A DNA stretch of 64,000 nt from positions 22,822,178 through 22,886,177 of the forward strand of contig CM055107.1 of assembly GCA_029204225.1 (NCBI GenBank), read 5' to 3'. The notes beneath the pieces are model-generated. The model was not told the DNA's origin. It did not search any database and worked only from the letters and a program-made list of their open reading frames with translations. A program made the position numbers and the translations under genes. Positions 11,971-23,500 of the stretch are shown one piece after another; the first letter of the stretch is position 1, and every line of letters begins with the position of its first letter. This DNA is from Diphasiastrum complanatum. Its lineage: Eukaryota; Streptophyta; Lycopodiopsida; Lycopodiales; Lycopodiaceae.

Positions 11971-12039
11971 AACTAGTTTTAGCATAGACTTTGATAATAC
12001 TCCAAGTGAAGTCCTATGCTTCATGAACAAGTCTTTTCC

Positions 12040-12540
12040 CTATGCTTTGGTGAAGATATCAGCTACACATTCCCTTGAAGACACATGTTGAAGCTCCACC
12101 TCCTTTGCAATGACTCGCTCCCTCACAAAATGATATTGTATCTCAATATGCTTGCTCCTAGTATGAAAGATAGGATTGGATGCCATTCTTTGGGCTGATT
12201 GATTGTCACAAAAGATGATTGGGCTCTCTGAAAAATCAGCAAGTGAGGATCTTTGATCATCCTCTTGATCCGTACTATCTCCTTTGTGCAATGTGTAAGA
12301 GCTTTGTACTCGGCCTCACTAGATGACAATGAGATAGTGGCTTGTTTCTTTGACGTCCATGATATAGCTCCATCACCTATGAAAATACAATAAGAACTAA
12401 TGGATTTCCTATCCATTACATCTCCAACATAGTCTGAATCTGAAAATCCAAAAAGATTAGGTGATGATCCCTCATACAATATGCCAAAATCTCGAGTTCC
12501 AATGATGTACCTCAAAACCTACTTTCCTAGTTTCCAATGC
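12040..12540 (-). pseudogene. copia RNase H domain, frameshifted
   Basis: The minus strand reads YIIGTRDFGILYEG, FGFSDSDYVGD, SISSYCIFIGDGAISW, SLSSSEAEYKAL, then after a frame change ESPIIFCDNQSAQ, FHTRSKHIEI and VADIFTKA. These are the copia RNase H blocks in order. The frame breaks between KDPHLL and the ESPIIFCDNQ block. The copy at 63616 onward breaks at the same place. The upstream edge is sharp: normal copia sequence resumes at HWKLGKQVLRYI, right after the foreign segment. Confidence 0.88.
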
Positions 12541-12544
12541 TCCT

Positions 12545-13615
12545 AGCATAATTTTTGCCAATAGAACTTTGATCCATCATAAGAATGATCTTCTTCCTAA
12601 GAATAGATCTCCTTTCAATGATCATGTAATGCTCAAAATAGAAACAACCATAATTGATATAGAGAATAGTGTCCACTTGGGATGCTTCACTATTTCTTAC
12701 ATCAATTTTACATGTAAAAATGTGACTAGAACATGAAGAATCAAATAGAATGTAAATGAAATGATTCTACCATGCTTCCAACTCTGAACTCTCTGGAAAA
12801 ATACAGCAAACAAACAATAAATGTGAGTGATCAACTTTTGCTTGCATGTCTCCTCCTCCTTTGTCCTTTGTTGCCTTGTATCCACCATGATACTCCATGA
12901 ATGAGCCTTCATCTTCATCTTGCCACAAGAAACCATCAAACCTTGGAAATCCATGAGTAGGTGAGTACATTAATGATGCAAATCCAGCACCACGTGACTC
13001 CATAAACCAAGTAGTCTGCACTAGTCCATCTTCAAGATCTACTTGACACAAGAAAATGACCATGAATTCACCAAAAATTGACAATCTCCAAGTATTGGCA
13101 CCAAGTAGCTCAACACTTGAGAACTTAGCCATGGATGAGTGACATAATGAACCTCCAATAGCTTCATTTCCATCTGCAAAATCAACCAAAAATGCTAGTA
13201 CAAATCCAACATCAAAACAATGCTCACCAATGTAGCTAGTTTTACCATATCTTGACAATTTGCACACATCCACATGAAATTGCTCAAACATGAGATAGAA
13301 CAAGTAAAGTAAACTTGAAAAACATTTCCTTTATGCTCCTTTGACCTTACTTGAGTCTTCAATATGCTGAAAAAACATATCCATAACACCTTTGCCAATT
13401 ACCTCTCCTTTGATGCTCTTGACTAGCTCCAAATTGCCAACTTCCCTTTTGACTAGTTGAAGCACTTTGAGATCAACCTCTTGATCTTCAACTTGACCAT
13501 CAAAGTCATTAAACAAACTTTGTTTTCCAGATAAATTACTTGATTTTACAGCAAGATAACATCCATCCACTTTCATAGCTCCATGTACACAAGAAGATCC
13601 TCCAAAAGATGTTTC
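12545..13615 (-). other. foreign segment replacing the reverse transcriptase
   Basis: This segment of about 1.07 kb sits between the integrase C-terminal extension (ending AMDLEYQAFMKS) and RNase H (HWKLGKQVLRY), where RT belongs. It continues the pol frame. Reading blocks include SSCVHGAMKVDGCYLAVKSS, VIGKGVMDMFFQHIEDSS, YGKTSYIGEHCFDVGF, MYSPTHGFPRFDGFLWQDED and YHGGYKATKDKGGG. I recognise no family. In this copy the frame is broken only by point stops (TAA in the KVKGA block near 13331, TAG after SSELEAW near 12767). The second copy is open throughout. Between copies the first 95 residues differ at about 11 positions and the next 175 at about 10, more than in Gag. Confidence 0.75.
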
Positions 13616-16093
13616 ACTCTTCATAAAAGCTTGATACTCAAGATCCATTGCTTGGATCCACTCCTCTTCTTTCCTTGTTTGATCTACACTTGTAGGCTCA
13701 TCCAAAGAGGTTAGGAAAGCAACATAATTTCCAGAAACTACTTGCTTACCCTTTTGATCATATGTGAGCCTTGAAGGTACTTGTCTTTCTCTTGATGTTC
13801 TCCTTGGCTTTTGACCTGATGAAGGTCCATCATCACCACCATCCAAAGTAGGATCCTTCTCATCAACATCAAGAATGTTAGATCCATCTACTTTACCATC
13901 AATCATGCTTGAAGACACCTTTGGAATGTTTCCCGCATCAAAAATGACAGTTCTACCAACAATCACTTTGTTAGTAGAAGGAATGTAAACCTTGTAGGCT
14001 TTACTCACCTCACTATATCCAACAAAAATACCTCTTCTTGAAGATGGATCTTCCTTGGTCCTATCATCAAGAGTAATGCTGACATAGTATGTGCATCCAA
14101 AGGTTCTTAGAAAGTTGACACTCGGCCTCCTCTTGAATAGCATCTCAAAAGGTGTCCTTCCATCCAAAATAGTACTCGGCCACCTATTGCACAAGAAATT
14201 GGCACACAACAAAGCTTGATCCCAAAATGGTTTGTCAAGATTAGCACTTAACCTCATAGCTTTAGCACTTTCACATAAAGTTCTATTCTTCCTTTCAGCC
14301 ACTCCATTTTGTTGTGGAGTCCTTGATGTTGTATACTCCCTCTTGATCCCATGCTCATCACAAAAGGCCTTGAACTTGTTAGATATGTACTCACCACCAT
14401 TGTCACCTCTCAAGCACTTGATCTTTGTGGAGAATTGGTTCTCCCTTGCATTCTTGAACTTGACAAAGACATCATACACTTCATCCTTGCTCTTTAGTAG
14501 ATAGATCCAACAAAATCTACTAAAATCATCAATGAATGTTACATACATCTTAGCTCCACTATTGCTAATTGTAGTAAATCCATGAATATCCGAATGTACA
14601 AGTTGAAAAGGCTTTGTAGATCTAGAAATAGATCTAGTATAAGGTAGTCTATGTGACTTAGACAAAGCACAAGACTCACAAACATGCTTGTCATTACTTA
14701 AGGAGCTTGGAAGACCAATCACAACCTTCTTCCTTGCCATTACCTCCAATGACTTGAAGTTGAGGTGTCCCATCCTTTTGTGCCAAACCTCTTGAATAGA
14801 AATTTGCTCCCTTGCAACACATCCAACTTGGTTAGAAATAACACAAGCATCAAGTTTGAACAACTTCCCTTGACTTTTACCTTTTCCAATCAAGACATCC
14901 TTCCTTTTGGTCAAGCAAGCATCTCCATCAAACTCCACCTTGAGGCCCTTACTTAGCATTTGACTCACACTAAGAAAATTCTTGGTAATAGATGGAATAA
15001 ACAAGACATCCTCCAAATGAACATTCCTATTTGTAGAGAGAGAAATAGGAATTCTGCCAATCCCTTTGATTGCATACTCACCATCATTGGCCGTGTAGAT
15101 CACCCTCTTGTCATCTCCATATGCCAACAAAGAAGTGAAGTATTCTTTGTGAAAGGTCATGTGTGAACTTGCTCCACTATCAATCCACCAAGGATCTAGA
15201 TCTCCATCATTAGCAAGCATACATGAAGACATCACAAAAGCATCATCATTTGCATCTTGCACATCCAAACCATCCTCATCAAGAGTAGGATTATCTTGCT
15301 TGTCTCCTTGATCTCTCTTCCTCTTGTAGCACTCACTTGCAAAGTGTCCTTTGATGCCACAATAGAAGCACTTGAGCTTTGATCTATCCTTCTTTTTGCC
15401 ACTTGAAGAAGAATCCACTTGATCTTGCCCTTTAGACCACTTGTTTTTGGTTTTGCCCTTGAATTTGCCCTTTGTGAACATAGCATCCTCTTGAAGTGTT
15501 GATGTAGATCCACCTCTTGCTTGAAGCCTATATTCCTCATTGATCAAGATCTCTTGAAGATCCATCAAACTTGGCAAAGTCTTTTGAATAGCAATACTTT
15601 GAACAATGTTAGCATGAGAATCCAACAAGCCATTAAGAATTACTTGAATAAGCTCTCCTTCCTTAATGCTTTCATCTATGCAAGCTAACTCATCATTCAA
15701 TGCTTTCATTCTCAAAACAAAAGTACTTGGACTTTCTTCATTCTTTTGCAAAAGAGAAAAGATTTGCCTTCTTAGAGTCAACACTCTAGAAGTAGACTTG
15801 GATTCATATAGCTTCTTCAATGAATTCCAAGCTTCCAAAGATGATGTGCACTTACCAACTTCCTTGAGAAGCTCATTGGTAACATTCATCTTTATCATGT
15901 GTAGAGCCTTCTTGTCCCTCTTGTCATACCTCAATTGATCTTGTTGTGTTGCTGGTCTCTCCTCCAAATCTACAACAGTATCCAAAACATCATTCATCTC
16001 AAGAAGTGACTCCATCCTCACTTTCCATAATGAATAGCTACTTGAGGTAAGCCTATCATTGGCTTCCAACATGACTCCAATTGAGGTTACCAT
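13331..16093 (-). pseudogene. copia Gag-protease-integrase polyprotein, fused to the foreign segment
   Basis: Start ATG 16091-16093 (MVTSIGVMLEANDRLTSSS), right after the leader. In order: Gag with the block YSLWKVRMESLLEMND, the zinc knuckle CFYCGIKGHFASEC, the protease WWIDSGASSHM, the integrase HHCC (HKRMGH ... CESC), the catalytic D (VHSDIHGF), D (LRGDNGGEY) and E (NGVAERKNRTL), and a C-terminal extension to EEEWIQAMDLEYQAFMK. The 920-codon frame then runs into the foreign segment and stops at 13331. Gag, protease and integrase look intact and could still be functional; the protein lacks RT. The closest relatives in the window are the copy at 60234 and the Gag fragments at 32546 and 58828. 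Confidence 0.9.
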
Positions 16094-16680
16094 GTAGCAA
16101 TGACCTGATCTTCTCTTTCAACCTACTTCAATACACAAAGCACTCCTTTGAACAACAACAAATGCTTTCAAAAGAAATCACCAAGATTTGAAACTATCTC
16201 ACAAATTCTCTTCTAGCACTTATCCAAGCAAATCAACATATAGAATCATGAAATTCTGATCAACCTATGATCTATCCTCAATCTAATGACTTTTTCCAGT
16301 TTCTAAGATTGAAACACACTCAAATGAAGTCCAGCAACCTCACTATCTAGAGATCCAATCAAAATTAGGGTTTTGACAAAATCACAAAAAATTGACTATT
16401 CCAAATCTACATGCAAATGCTGAAAATTTGATATGCAATCTATAAGCCACCACTTAGACTGAACCAATGATCCAAAAATTGGCCAAATCCAGCATGTGAA
16501 TTCAAAAAACGGAATTGAACAAGTATATTGACCTATTTAGTGTTTTGATCTACAAAAGATCCAATCTACAAAAGCAAAAAATCTGATTTTGGTGTAGAAT
16601 CCTCTCTAGCATGCTCTAGACTTGATATCTTCACCAAATCATTGATAGATCTGATTTCCTCCTTCATAACCTGAAACACA

Positions 16681-16693
16681 AGCTCTGATATCA
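16681..16693 (-). other. primer-binding site (minus strand)
   Basis: The minus strand reads TGATATCAGAGCT next to the LTR end, one mismatch from the plant copia PBS TGGTATCAGAGCT. Confidence 0.8.
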
Positions 16694-17341
16694 TGTGAAA
16701 TATTTTAGATCCTTAAGATCCAATCTACTTGAATGATCTTTGGTTAGAAAGAGAAATACACTACCAATTTCACCAATGTAGAAAAATCAACATCTACACA
16801 CAATTTGAGATGCAAACACTAATAGAACTTGATCAAACTTGAATGAAATGATTATGTACTGTTGCTATCCGTACAAAACCAGCAAGCTACTGTATTTCAC
16901 ACGTGTGGATCCAAAAATAGCAAATATAGATCATTCTACACATAATTGCAAGCAATCACCAAGATAGTGCACCAATGGATAGTAGAACCCAAGAGAAACA
17001 TATATAAGTATGAAATGAGATAGAGAAGAGAGAAGATAACTCTCTCCACGAGTTACATCCTTTTATAGTAGGTCCAAACCCTATTTGGCCACTTGGCTTT
17101 CCCACCAAAATGCTAACCCTACTAATTTTGGGTCTAGATTCAATGTACCCAACTTATTCAAATTGAATCTACTCAAACTCGCATTCTATCTTTCCCACAC
17201 TTTCAAAAAGTGTTTATTCAAATGAAATTTAGACTAATGAACTTTGAAAAGTCAACCTCTAAGTCTAAAACAAGTTTTGGCCTCAATATGCCAAATATGG
17301 AAATATTGCAAAATGTGATGAAACTAGTTGAATCTTTCACA
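16694..17341 (-). repeat. 5' LTR of the RT-replaced copia element
   Basis: TG...CA ends, partner of 11321-11960. On the minus strand a TATA box TATAAAAG lies at 17060-17067. The palindrome CACACGTGTG (16898-16907) is about 160 bp downstream of that TATA, so it would be in the transcribed part (R-U5). Confidence 0.92.
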
Positions 17342-17346
17342 GGAGA

Positions 17347-17960
17347 TACCAATGTTATAGAGAGTAAAGGTCGTAGAGCACTTGTCAAACAAAAAGTCAT
17401 TCATCAACATGCATAATTCACCTGGACAATTTCATGTTGCATTGATCTTGTAGAGTAATGAAAAACTCTTAGAAGCCCTTGTCCTAAAACAAGACAGGTA
17501 GCGACACTTGAATCTACCATCGTTGATAGTAGATGTTGTAAGATATAGCTTGAGAAGCAGTGATAATTGAGGTACCGTGTCCTGAGAACCTCTCTGAGTA
17601 AGAGATTCAGAATAAATCTCTAATTGGATTTTCGAATTGTAGTTTGATTATGTATTGGCACATTGGAAATCGTATCAACATATGGAAAGACAAAATAGAT
17701 CTGAGATTGTAGAAGGGGAGAAAAACTGTCAATTCCTTGTGGACGTTGGTCTTGGTTGGACATTGTAGCAGATGACGGAATATCGGTTTCACTTTCTTTC
17801 GAAAAGGACTCATTTCATATTGTCTTTTTGAATTATGGAACTAGTGTAGTGTGCGGTATTGTAGAAGTTTGCAAGAAACTTCTTGATTGAGCAGCAAGTT
17901 TAATTGCTGGTTGCTATGGTGCTCATGTTGTTGTCGTGAGGATCCTATCGAGAGTCATAA
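17347..17960. other. no recognised gene
   Basis: Flank between the copia insertion and the gypsy gag remnant. Minus-strand frames here are short. They may be the degraded continuation of the gag polyprotein downstream of its zinc knuckle, but I see no protease or RT block. Confidence 0.3.
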
Positions 17961-19190
17961 CTAACGTGATAGGTAGGTAGGATCTTAGTTGCTTGCTTTG
18001 GACAATCTTTGAAACTGTTTTCTGATACAGTCAGGACACTCAGCATGGTACTTGTTCTTGACTGGACAATCAACCATAAAGTGGCCAGTTTCACCACAAA
18101 TGAAACATCTGGTGTGCAATATCCGTGATGTTGAGGATGATCAACGCGAAAGCTTTTCCATCCTTCAGTTTCTATCTGGTGCCAACATAGCCATCTTGTA
18201 TGGCTAGTGGTTTTTTTTTTGTGGGTATTCATGATAAGTCAAGGAATGTCCAGAATGTGATGGTTGTGCTTCATATTGTTGGACTGTATGTGCTGGATAG
18301 ACGGATATGAAGGACAAACATCAACAAGATGCGTAGCCCGACAGTATGGGCACCATATTGTTTTTTGTCTATAAGGTACCTGTGCAGTGTTTGGCTGACC
18401 AGGCATACTGCTTTGGATAGACTTTAGGGTAGCTTGAAACTCATTGGTGAGTTTCTCCATCTGTAGTTGATGTTGGTTATTAAGCAAGTCCAACTGAGAT
18501 TTCCAAAGCTGGTCTCGGGTATCCTCGATCGGCTTCAACTCATTGACAAGAGCACGTAGTGCTCGTCTTTCTTTGGATTCGTCAACATTTGATCCTTCAT
18601 CTTCCCCTTTGATGGCATCAGACATAGCTAATTTTAGGCTCATATATTCATCATTGAATTTAAGCTCATGTATAATCCATCGTGGAAGTCCAACTAGGAA
18701 CCAGATGATGAGCATCTGTTTGGAGGGTTGTTCCTGTACTTGACTTTTGAGGCATTTGAAATGCTTGATATAGTCTCGTACACGTTCATCCTTTGCCATC
18801 TTGATGTTACTCAATTTGACAAAAGGAATTCTGATCAAGCAAAAGGGCTTAAAATGTTTGATAAACGACTCTTTCAAGATTGACCAGTCTGTCTTTTCGT
18901 CACGATCAAGGTTGAAAAACCAATCACGTGCTTTAGCGATCATGGTCATCGAAAACAGTTGGACCATAGCATCGGGAGATGTTTCGCCATACACATCACA
19001 TGCATTCCCAAATATTTGCAAAAATCTTTGAGGGTCCGAACTACCGTCAAACTTTGGTAGATCTAGCTTGGGTGTACATCTCTCAAGATGAGCATGGTGG
19101 GTAGCAGAAACTCCATGAAGGTTGGTTCTGGCATGGGATGTTTCAACACCAGGAACATGGATTCTGGCTCATGAGGACTCGGCTCTATGA
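17961..19190 (-). pseudogene. Ty3/gypsy-type Gag (retrotransposon gag domain and zinc knuckle)
   Basis: On the minus strand a conserved lead-in (CTPKLDLPKFDGSSDPQRFL) at about 19105-19020 runs into a 260-codon open frame (18239-19021) with the Retrotrans_gag pattern: AKARDWFFNLDRDE, W-x-x-L-K-x-x-F-I-x-x-F, then VRDYIKHFK and LIIWFLVGLP. A linker rich in Glu and Gln follows, then after a frame change the CCHC knuckle CFICGETGHFMVDC at about 18066-18107. The order and spacing fit gypsy-type Gag, which assembles the particle and binds RNA. No protease or RT follows, and no LTR was found. Confidence 0.75.
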
Positions 19191-20640
19191 GGTTCTTGTC
19201 CTTCGAATGGGTTTGTGGATGGCTCGTAGGGTTAGGACCGCATTCGGTAGAATCTATGACATCTGATTTGTTCAGTTGTAGGGGACCTTACCTCGTATGG
19301 ATAATCGTCTGGGATTTCAAGATTTGTATGCTGGTCCATTGGGTACTAGGGTATGAATTTCTAGTATTGATGGTTTTTTAGTACATATAAAATCATTTTG
19401 GTCAAAAGAGACAATGCTCTTAAAGTATTCAATTATTTGCTAGAAGATGTTCCTATGAAATCATCTCCTTTAACAATTTTATCAGGATATATGGATCTGA
19501 CATGCACACGATTTTTGGATCCGTATGATAGGACGAAGTTTCTCCATGACCACACAACAAAGATTGTCTTTAGAGACAATGCAGTAAATTGGATGTACTC
19601 TTTTTCATTGAATGTATGTGATATGAGAATTGTTGATGTCACTTTTTATCTTAAATTGATGCCATCAATCTTGTTTTGCCTTACAAATTTACATGCTTTT
19701 CTGAATTTCTGATATTCAGTTGATCTAGTTGTTTATCAAACTTGAGCCCATCTATAAAACCATTGAAATAGCTTAATGATGTAACTATTCTCTAAGGATG
19801 TTCCACCATGTTGTGTATTTCGGTCTTGCTTGTCAATGTGATTTTTCCATTCCTTGTGAGAACCATATACTTAAACTGCTACACTTTCTTGCAAAAAATA
19901 ATGCGTGGTGCCTTAGTATGTGCTGCGATATCAAAGATTTATGCATTAGTTAGAAAAATTGAAGAAACAAAATGTTTCTAGTGCCAAAGCCTTGCTAGCT
20001 CCCCATTCTGATTTTGACAAAAAAGACACAAGAAACGAAATTGTTCACGAACAATTTTGCAACACATGACACGAAATTGTTTCGCAACTCAAAATCATTC
20101 TTGCTCCACGAATAGCCAAGAAGATCAGCCAAGTACCATGGGGTACAAATATTTGATCAGATATCATGACATCAGTAGAAGTACTCTAGATCTGGCTAAT
20201 CTGTCACTCTTGTAATTTGTGATTAGTTGTAGATGCTTAATCTTTCTAATCTGGAAGTTACACGATGCGACACAAAAAAGTTTGCGAACTACATACTTTT
20301 TGTTTTAATGCATAATACAATAAGTCAGAAGAAGATGAAAAAAAAATACAAAATACATGTCCGCCTATGAGCGAGACAATATTGTAGAGGATCTATAGAT
20401 CCAGAAGTTCGCTAGTAAGCGAGACATTATTCATGAGAGAACTATATTTCTCTCACGCTAATGCATTTTGTGGATCTGTCGCACAATGCTTAAAAAATCA
20501 ATAGATAATATTGTAGCTGTTATGCACATATTATTCTGTATGATTGTATGATCTCGAATGAATATTTGTCTGTTACAATTCGTGTATCTGATTCACTTGT
20601 TTATTCAATTTTGCTCATTGGTTTGATTTTATTGAATGTT
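19191..20640. other. no supported gene
   Basis: A plus-strand frame at 19398-19712 (104 codons, including DRTKFLHDHTTKIVFRDN) has no family I recognise. Otherwise AT-rich sequence. A small palindrome GGATCTATAGATCC lies at about 20389-20402. Confidence 0.3.
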
Positions 20641-21156
20641 ATATTAATCTGTTAACATAGATCAGTAGTGTCTATCTACACTCTGAATATTGTAAGAATG
20701 ATATAGCCGGCAGTGACCAGCAATCATATCTGAATTCCTGATGAAGTGATTTTGTTCGCGAGTGCTTTCGCTTCGTGTTTTGCTTCGCGATCGCTTGGCT
20801 ATAAGCGTAAATCAATTTCAGAGCTCACTTAAGTTTCGTTTTGTTTTGCTTCATTTTGTCTTGTTCCGTTTTATCTCGTCTCGTTACATAGCTTGATTGA
20901 TCTTTTTGTGAATCCTTCTCTTTCATCTAATTTCAATTCGTTTTGTTTCATTTTGCGATCTCTATGCTTCCAACATAAATCAAGTCAAATCACGTTTAAG
21001 TTTCGCTTCGTTTCATTTTCATCTAGATTTCGTTTCGTTGTGTTACAGAGCTTGATTGATCCAGCACAAATTATTCTCGAATCGTTTGAGATTCTTATCA
21101 GTTTGTCACCAGAGTTCTAGCTGGAATTTACATTTTTGAGTGCATTTTTCGTATCA
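20641..21156 (+). repeat. probable U5-side part of an LTR
   Basis: It ends in ...TATCA one base before a PBS and is followed by gag, so it should be the end of a 5' LTR. It is rich in TTTCGTTTTG-like repeats (about 20830-21045). There is no second copy in the window, so the start is a guess. Confidence 0.4.
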
Positions 21157-21157
21157 G

Positions 21158-21170
21158 TGGTATCACAGCC
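21158..21170 (+). other. primer-binding site, variant
   Basis: TGGTATCACAGCC differs from the usual TGGTATCAGAGCC at one base and lies directly upstream of a copia gag. Confidence 0.65.
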
Positions 21171-21173
21171 ACC

Positions 21174-22171
21174 TTGTCAAAGCCTGACATACCAAAAAGA
21201 TATCACATCCAAGGGGCTAAGGATTCAAACAAACAACCATTAACAAGTGAGAAAGATAAATTCAGGAGCATGGCTTCAATCAACAGCATACAATCTAAGA
21301 TCTGTACAGTTCTAGATTCATCAGAATCTAACTTCCTAGCATGGAAGGTAAAGATCTCACTGATATTAAAGGGTGAAGGATTATTCCCCTAGGTTAATGG
21401 CATCAAGGAGATGCCTACAACAACAGGCAAGAGCTATGTGAATGGAGGGAGAAGAATGACAAGGCAGTAGCCTTGTTATCATCATCCATCGAGGATAGCC
21501 TGACTCTTGGCCTGGCTACACTCTCTAAAGCGAAAGAGATGTGGGATATTCTACTCACACGATTTCAGACAAAATCACGTAGTCAAATAATGATGCTTGA
21601 AGATCAGCTGACAAACTTGCAGTAGGATGGCAAAGACCTCACTTCCTTTATTAGGAAGATGAAGGATCTACTCCTTTCACTACACAATTCTGGAGCAAAA
21701 AATGCAGTGTCAGTAGAGAAGCAGCTCACTTATCTATTGAGAGCTTTACCAAGATCTTTCTAGACAACCAGAACTCTGCTAGCAAAGGATCCTACAATGA
21801 CACTCGAAAAGACAATTGTCAAGATTTGAAAGGAAATCGAGGCTTGAGAGCACCTTGATCACAAGAATGCTTCTGACCAAGCCCTCTACAACAACAAGGA
21901 GAAGACAAAGAAACAATTCAAGCCTAAGAGAGAGTCAAATCGAAAGCAGAATTGTGATCAGCAAACAGAAGAATCCAGCAAAGGCAAATGGAAGAATAAA
22001 GAAAGGTCGAAATAGCAAAGCGGAGACAAGAAGACCTACGTGAGATGAAAACGTGAAGGACACATTGTCGATTCATGTTGGCTCAGTCCGAAGATTGAGT
22101 GTATCCACTGCCACAAGAAGGGTCATGTAGCCATGGACTGCCGCCTTTTAATCAAGCTATTGCTTGTTCTG
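21174..22171 (+). pseudogene. divergent copia Gag (second lineage)
   Basis: After the PBS the plus strand opens near 21174 and gives FRSMASINSIQSKI, the Gag block SNFLAWKVKISLILKGEG, then AVALLSSSIEDSLTLGL, AKEMWDILLTRFQTKS and DLTSFIRKMKDLLLSLHNSG. The basic linker ends in a CCHC knuckle, CIHCHKKGHVAMDC, near 22100-22140. This Gag is clearly distinct from the YSLWKVRMESLL lineage that fills the rest of the window. At least five stops (after GEGLFP, after LTNLQ and others) and one or more frame changes make it non-functional. Pol is absent downstream. Confidence 0.8.
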
Positions 22172-22264
22172 ATGATCACTCTGACTTATTATTCCATGCA
22201 AACAAAGTATGAAGGTATATTAATTTCTCTATGATCCTCACCTCTCCCTGAAGCGTGCAAATAT

Positions 22265-23500
22265 GAACATCTATAGAAGAATTGGTAGTATTGGTTTCAA
22301 GTTGGGATCTTCAATATCTCTTGAAACTATTGTGCTCCTTGAAATGCCTTTTTTGATTTCATACAATATAGACATGGATGTTTCGACTTTGCTCCATGAG
22401 ATATTACATTGAACATACATTTCAATGTCTTCAAGTCTCCAGCTAAATGTCATTCCACAAAGAAATCACCTTTTTTAGAAACACTAAGTGTGGTACCATT
22501 CATATGATCCTTTACGATATCTGGATAGCTTGTTCTGTTAAAAATCCAAGTGCTCTTCTTTGATAACCTATCCAACATATGGAACCATAAGTCCTTATAT
22601 ATGCAAAACAGTTAATATTACCCAAAGAAATGGGATATGAATAATTGTATTTTTTACTTGAAAACATGCTAGCTACCATATATCATTTTCTGATTCCACA
22701 CTGAAGTTGAGATCCCTTGAGTTTGTTGCATTGTTGAATGCTCCATTCACGAGTGTAATACACTTACTCTTTCCAGTTTTTTTTCTTTTATAGCTTCTGA
22801 TTGATCTATCTTGACCACCAATATAAGTTTGCTCATACTAACACTTCTAATATTATAGAATTTCACTATAAATCTCAATAAATGATTCAAATCCACAAAC
22901 AAGTTGTTGGTAGAATCACATGACAAAGTGCTAGATTTTGAATTATAAATCTCATTGATGTGAAAAGGAATTCCAATGACATTTTGCATACCCCTATTCA
23001 ATACATCTCTCTCTAATTTAATCTGAAAAGGACGAGGAATGGAAAATTTTCTAACATGCAACTGTCCAAAAGCCTCTTTAATAATTTTAAATATACTAGC
23101 ATATGTCTCCCTACTAATACTTGAGAAATCACATGCTCCTTGAATTAACATTCAGTTGATAACCTTACTGAACTCGAACATCAAGGACTTAGTGACCTTG
23201 GATTGATTCGAGAATATCAATTATTGTCTAGTAAAGACTTTGTGGACTTGGTTGTCAATACCGAACTCAACGATTTTCCGATCATGTCATTGTCCTTCAT
23301 ATGCTCATTTGCAACCAATGTTTTACCTTCATTGGGCTTTATGAGCATAATGGCATTTATAGTCCAAAGTTCATTGAGATTGGAAGACGATTATGCCATA
23401 CATTGGCCTCTTAAATTAACCCTAAAAATGTCGGCTACGTTCTTATGTAATGTAAAACTAGTTGAGTTAAGCATAATGAGAGTTTAGTTTTTGGGTTACA
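22265..23500 (-). pseudogene. faint transposon-like ORF remnants
   Basis: The minus strand holds a 134-codon frame (22747-23151: FKIIKEAFGQLHVRKFSI, IPFHINEIYNSKSS) and, at 22270-22480 in mixed frames, the block FFVE-stop-HLAGDLKTLKC, then HPCLYCMKSKKAFQG. The spacing G-D-x-K-x-L-K ... H-P-C-x-x-C recalls a block in poorly described transposon-associated proteins of eukaryotes. This is memory of a pattern, not a search result. A further frame upstream reads TLVANEHMKDNDMIGKSLSS. Stops and frameshifts are frequent. It could equally be an unrelated dead gene. Confidence 0.3.

Larger units (their letters stand above)
11321..17341 (-). mobile_element. complete copia insertion with RT replaced by foreign sequence
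   Basis: Both LTRs are present (11321-11960 and 16694-17341), each with TG...CA ends. The 5-bp target duplication GGAGA is at 11316-11320 and 17342-17346. PBS and PPT are in place on the minus strand. The internal order is leader, Gag, protease, integrase, then about 1.07 kb of non-retroelement open frame where RT should be, then a frameshifted RNase H. None of the copia RT blocks (KARLVAKGF, LEEEIYM, SLYGLKQ, YVDD) can be found. The two LTRs differ at roughly 20 of 640 positions by eye plus an 8-bp indel, so this insertion is older than the one at 33638. A second copy with the same architecture lies at 59626. Confidence 0.9.

Noticed and set aside
12545-13615. Foreign segment as an envelope-like ORF (as in Sireviruses)
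   Set aside because: Env-like ORFs lie after RNase H, not in place of RT, and no signal peptide or clear membrane anchor is visible.
12545-13615. Foreign segment as a very diverged RT
   Set aside because: None of the RT blocks, including Y-x-D-D, can be found in any frame, while the flanking integrase and RNase H are well conserved.
19398-19712. 104-codon frame as a host gene
   Set aside because: No recognisable domain and no splice or promoter context; left in the intergenic description.
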